Shown: positions 6,505 through 8,978 of the stretch, in pieces | Layout: every line of letters begins with the position of its first letter | How positions within the stretch are numbered: position 1 is the first letter of the stretch | DNA from: an uncultured Rhodospirillaceae bacterium | Lineage (GTDB): Bacteria > Pseudomonadota > Alphaproteobacteria > Rhodospirillales > UBA2165 | Direction: 5' to 3' | Assembly (NCBI GenBank): GCA_913041095.1 | Contig: CAJWIB010000086.1 | Location: 1 to 8,978 of the forward strand | DNA length: 8,978 bases | Notes under the pieces: generated by a model | Databases searched by the model: none | What the model was told of the DNA's origin: nothing | What the model saw: the letters and a program-made list of their open reading frames with translations, nothing else | Made by a program: the position numbers and the translations under genes

Positions 6505-6516
6505 GTGTTTACCTGT
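6485..6516. repeat. Inverted repeat in the lipoprotein/pdxH divergent region, possible operator
   Basis: ACAGGTTAA (6485-6493) and TTTACCTGT (6508-6516) are complementary at 8 of 9 positions across a 14-nt spacer. The centre-to-centre distance of 23 nt, about two helical turns, would let a dimeric or tetrameric regulator bind one DNA face. The repeat overlaps the candidate pdxH promoter. I do not recognise the operator family. Confidence 0.4.
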
Positions 6517-6567
6517 GATATTCGTCAACATTATGGCAAATTTACTAACAAATAGGAATAAATTAAC

Positions 6568-7185
6568 TTGGCTAACGAGTTTGCAGATAACGAAAATATA
6601 ACGTTCGACAGTGATGAACCCGTCGCTCTTTTTAATAAATGGCTGAAATTGGCGGAAGAAAAAGAGCCGGTTAACCCCAACGCTGTCGCTGTCGCCACGG
6701 CTAATGCCGACGGGAAACCCTCGGTTCGGATGCTTCTGCTAAAAGGTGTCGATGAACGCGGCTTTGTTTTTTATACCAATTCAGAAAGTCACAAAGGTGA
6801 AGAATTGGCGATAAATCCGCGGGCATCATTGTGCTTTTACTGGAAATCGATGAGACGAGAGGTCCGCGTCGATGGGCCGGTCGAGAAAATCAGCAATGAA
6901 GAAGCTGATGCTTATTTCGAAAGCCGGGCGCGCGGCAGCCAAATCGGTGCCTGGGCATCGAAGCAGTCACGCCCGCTTGAAAGTCGCTTCGAGTTGGAAA
7001 AGCGGATCGCCAAATACACGACAAAATTTCATATCGGCAAAGTGCCGCGCCCGGTATTTTGGGAAGGTTACCGGGTTAAACACGAAAGAGTGGAGTTCTG
7101 GGCTGAAAAAAAATTTCGTCTGCATGATCGTTTCGTATATACCCGAACGGATCAGGGTTGGCAGACCGAGCGGCTATATCCATAA
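6568..7185 (+). CDS. pdxH: Pyridoxamine/pyridoxine 5'-phosphate oxidase
   Basis: PdxH is the cytoplasmic FMN-dependent oxidase that converts pyridoxine or pyridoxamine 5'-phosphate to pyridoxal 5'-phosphate, with O2 as electron acceptor. The 205-residue protein is close to E. coli's 218. Typical features are SVRMLLLKG (52-60, FMN/substrate contacts), FYTNSESHKGEEL (68-80), FYWKSMRREVRVDG (90-103), SRPLESR (134-140) and the family signature VEFWAEKKFRLHDR (175-188), ending in ERLYP. The start must be TTG: 14 bases upstream AGGA (6554-6557) gives a reasonable ribosome-binding site, and the first internal Met is residue 55, too deep to be a start. The W-G-G-Y-R-V segment common in relatives reads WEGYRV here, a small deviation. 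The gene is divergent from the lipoprotein gene and followed 26 nt later by the metal transporter, possibly as one transcript. Confidence 0.96.
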   Translation: MANEFADNENITFDSDEPVALFNKWLKLAEEKEPVNPNAVAVATANADGKPSVRMLLLKGVDERGFVFYTNSESHKGEELAINPRASLCFYWKSMRREVRVDGPVEKISNEEADAYFESRARGSQIGAWASKQSRPLESRFELEKRIAKYTTKFHIGKVPRPVFWEGYRVKHERVEFWAEKKFRLHDRFVYTRTDQGWQTERLYP

Positions 7186-7211
7186 TTGACGACCTTGGTG
7201 GGGTAGGAACC

Positions 7212-8135
7212 TTGAACGATACGGAAGAACTGATAGAGCCATCCAAAACTGCAAGTTTGATGCGGTTTGCGACCTATGCCTCGGTTTCAGTCGCGACCGT
7301 TCTTATTGTCATCAAAACCGGCGCGTGGTTCGCCACTGAATCCGTCAGTTTATTATCTTCCTTAGTAGATTCTCTGCTGGATGTTGGCGCGTCCGTGGTG
7401 AATTTGATCGCGGTCCGCCATGCGCTCCAACCGGCCGACCGGGATCATCGCTTTGGTCACGGTAAAGCTGAAGCACTAGCCGGCTTGGCTCAAGCCGCAT
7501 TTATTGTGGGTTCAGGCGCTTTTCTGCTGCTCAAATCAATCGATCGCTTTATCCAACCACGCGAAATTTCCAACAGTGAAACCGGTATCATTATTATGAT
7601 TATTGCGATTGTTATGACTTTGCTGCTGGTGGGTTTCCAAAGTTATGTCGTCAAGCAAACCGGTTCGGTCGCGATTAGTGCCGACTCGCTCCACTATCGT
7701 GCTGACATTTTGGTCAATGTCGCGGTCATTGTTTCCCTCGTACTCGCTAGCAATTTGCAGTGGTATATAGCCGATCCAATATTCGCAATTTTAATTGTCG
7801 CTTACATGTCGATCGGGGCTTACAAGATCGCCATGCAGTCGATGGGTGTACTGATGGATAAGGAATTTACCGATGAAGACCGGTGGCGCATCAAGGAAAT
7901 CGCCGAAAGTCATGCGAAAGTTCTTAGTGTTCATGATATGCGGACGCGGTCTTCTGGCGCGACGTCTTTTATTCAATTTCATGTCGAAATGGATAAAGAA
8001 ATCTCGCTTGCTGAGGCGCACGATATCGCTGATGAAGTTATGTATATGGTCGAAGCGGCCTTTCCCAACACCGAAGTATTGATCCATCAAGATCCTGAAG
8101 GTGTTGATGAGCGCCGGGACGATATTCAGGAATAG
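7212..8135 (+). CDS. fieF: Cation diffusion facilitator, FieF-like divalent metal exporter
   Basis: An inner-membrane proton-coupled exporter of divalent metals (Zn2+, Fe2+ or Cd2+ in characterised FieF). It has six predicted membrane segments, roughly at residues 20-40, 45-68, 88-108, 124-145, 160-180 and 185-203, followed by a cytoplasmic metal-binding domain. The transport-site quartet is intact: D53 and D57 in LVDSLLDVG, H161 and D165 in LHYRADI. This DD-HD set is that of FieF/YiiP. RDHRFGHGKAEAL (77-89) carries H79 and H83 of the loop site. The C-terminal domain keeps HDMRTRSSG (241-249), FHVEM (256-260) and IHQDP (291-295). With TTG at 7212 (AGGA 3 nt and GGGG 8 nt upstream) the protein has 307 residues, close to E. 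coli's 300. A TTG at 7158 inside pdxH would add 18 residues, and ATG at 7260 would remove 16. Substrate is not decided by sequence alone. Confidence 0.9.
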   Translation: MNDTEELIEPSKTASLMRFATYASVSVATVLIVIKTGAWFATESVSLLSSLVDSLLDVGASVVNLIAVRHALQPADRDHRFGHGKAEALAGLAQAAFIVGSGAFLLLKSIDRFIQPREISNSETGIIIMIIAIVMTLLLVGFQSYVVKQTGSVAISADSLHYRADILVNVAVIVSLVLASNLQWYIADPIFAILIVAYMSIGAYKIAMQSMGVLMDKEFTDEDRWRIKEIAESHAKVLSVHDMRTRSSGATSFIQFHVEMDKEISLAEAHDIADEVMYMVEAAFPNTEVLIHQDPEGVDERRDDIQE

Positions 8136-8163
8136 GTATTATTTCGTAAAGGTTTTTCTAATA

Positions 8164-8181
8164 TTTTGGTCGTAACCAAAA
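8164..8181. promoter_or_regulatory. Perfect palindrome upstream of usp, FNR/CRP-like operator candidate
   Basis: TTTTGGT (8164-8170) and ACCAAAA (8175-8181) are perfectly complementary around CGTA. The core TTGGT-N4-ACCAA has the same half-site spacing as the FNR/ANR/FixK consensus TTGAT-N4-ATCAA, differing at one base per half. Its centre (8172.5) is about 42 nt before the start point predicted from a TATATA at 8203-8208, which is the classic activating position. A TATAAT at 8193-8198 is an alternative -10. It is not a good intrinsic terminator for the upstream gene because A, not T, follows the stem. Confidence 0.4.
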
Positions 8182-8286
8182 AATACTTATATTATAATTA
8201 GGTATATATAAGGACAGGCAAAACTGACTGTTTAGAACAGGTTGACCGAAAGTCACGTTCATTGGCGCTGATTTCGAAGGAATGAT

Positions 8287-8978
8287 ATGTCATATAAATC
8301 GATACTGGTACCACTCGACGGCACTGAGGCGGATGATCGCGCATTGGCTTGTGCCTATCAGGTAGCTAAAATCTCCAATAGTCATCTAAATATACTTCAT
8401 GTTCAGGCGGATTCAAAAGAAGCCGTACCGTTGCTGGGTGAAGGTATGTCCGGTGCCATGATCGAAGAGATGATTGATCTTGCTGGTCGCGATGCTGATG
8501 AACGATTAAATTTAGCGCATCAAAAATTTGAAAAATTTGTCGCTGATAATGGCCTGACCGTTAGGGAGCGTCCGGCCGGGTCCGAAGATATTAATTCTCC
8601 CTCCGTTCATTGGGTCCAGAAAATTGGCCGGGAAGATGAGATTGTGTCGCGTGGTGGCCGCATTTCGGATTTGACAATTATGGCGCGGCCTAAATCTGAT
8701 ACTGAACGCCCCTCCTTGATGACCCTTCATGCCGCTATATTTGAAACGGGTAAGCCGGTTCTCATTGTGCCGCCGGAAATGCCAACTGAAATGGGTAGGC
8801 GTATATTGGTTGCCTGGAATGGCACTTCGGAAGCTGCAGCTGCCGTTGCGGCGGCGCTGCCGTTTCTTAAAGACGCGGAGGAGATCACGGTTTTGACGAT
8901 TGAAACTGAGAAAGCTCTCAATCGTATCAGTGGAGAGGAGTTGCTGAGAAATCTCGCCTGGCATGGCGTTTCGGCGAT
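8287..8978 (+). CDS. Tandem-domain universal stress protein (UspA family), truncated by window edge
   Basis: The frame is open from ATG 8287 to the right edge, 230 codons plus two bases. AAGGA 5 nt upstream supports this start, and an ATG at 8282 is out of frame. The first Usp domain begins MSYKSILVPLDGTEADDRAL and runs to about GKPVLIVPPE (155-164), with the usual alternating hydrophobic strands. The second begins at RRILVAWNGTSEAAAAV (171-187) and is cut off. Tandem Usp proteins of about 280 residues are common in proteobacteria, so perhaps 50 residues are missing. The G-X2-G-X9-G(S/T) ATP-binding motif is not visible at the end of the first domain (ISDLTIMARPKSD then LMTLHAAIFETGK), so that domain probably does not bind ATP in the canonical way. 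It is cytoplasmic and stress-related, and its partner is unknown. Confidence 0.9.
   Translation, partial: MSYKSILVPLDGTEADDRALACAYQVAKISNSHLNILHVQADSKEAVPLLGEGMSGAMIEEMIDLAGRDADERLNLAHQKFEKFVADNGLTVRERPAGSEDINSPSVHWVQKIGREDEIVSRGGRISDLTIMARPKSDTERPSLMTLHAAIFETGKPVLIVPPEMPTEMGRRILVAWNGTSEAAAAVAAALPFLKDAEEITVLTIETEKALNRISGEELLRNLAWHGVSA

Noticed and set aside
7158..7211. CDF start at TTG 7158 within pdxH
   Set aside because: It would add an 18-residue extension with no FieF counterpart. TTG 7212 has AGGA/GGGG upstream and yields the usual length.
8164..8181. Intrinsic terminator for the CDF gene
   Set aside because: The stem is perfect but is followed on the plus strand by A residues rather than T. 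The location and spacing fit an operator better.
8512..8964. A 150-codon open frame on the minus strand opposite usp
   Set aside because: The plus strand frame there is an uninterrupted Usp protein. The minus-strand frame resembles no family I know.

Overview
The window reads as ordinary chromosomal housekeeping DNA from a Gram-negative proteobacterium, most likely an alphaproteobacterium. Three things point that way. The FabI carries a GVANNRSIAW nucleotide-binding loop and an HGIAFSDKDEL segment of the alphaproteobacterial/rickettsial kind. There is a lipoprotein of the rickettsial 17-kDa antigen (glycine-zipper) family. The clustering of fabI, aroC and pdxH also fits my memory of that class. 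This assignment is from recall of families, not from a search. I see no transposase, integrase, phage gene, CRISPR array, tRNA or rRNA.

Left part (1-5850), all on the minus strand. The window opens inside hemN, encoding the anaerobic coproporphyrinogen III dehydrogenase, with its C-terminus cut off by the left edge. About 380 bases without a convincing gene follow (1079-1460). They hold a plausible hemN promoter, a doubtful 45-codon ORF and some weak stem-loops. Next comes a tight three-gene unit transcribed as fabI -> aroC -> an AhpD-fold peroxidase-related protein. The fabI stop lies inside the aroC ribosome-binding site, and only 5 nt separate aroC from the third gene. Upstream of this unit, behind a 237-nt gap with a candidate promoter, is a U32-family protein of the TrhP/YegQ type with an extra cysteine-rich C-terminal tail.

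Right part (5851-8978). A small glycine-zipper lipoprotein gene on the minus strand is divergent from pdxH. pdxH is followed 26 nt later by a FieF-like cation diffusion facilitator gene on the same strand. Both of these genes appear to start with TTG. The window closes inside a tandem-domain universal stress protein gene. Upstream of that gene is a perfect inverted repeat (TTTTGGT-CGTA-ACCAAAA) with the half-site geometry of CRP/FNR-family operators.

How the genes relate: FabI is the NADH-dependent last step of the fatty-acid elongation cycle. AroC makes chorismate, the precursor of prephenate. Prephenate is required for tRNA hydroxylation by the TrhP branch of U32 proteins, so the aroC/U32 neighbourhood may be meaningful. 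PdxH makes pyridoxal phosphate, and the CDF pump exports divalent metals. HemN, the U32 protein and a possibly FNR-type-controlled Usp together suggest a lifestyle that includes low oxygen. I do not find strong evidence for a previously undescribed system. The findings are mostly regulatory motifs and family-level oddities that can be tested by comparison.
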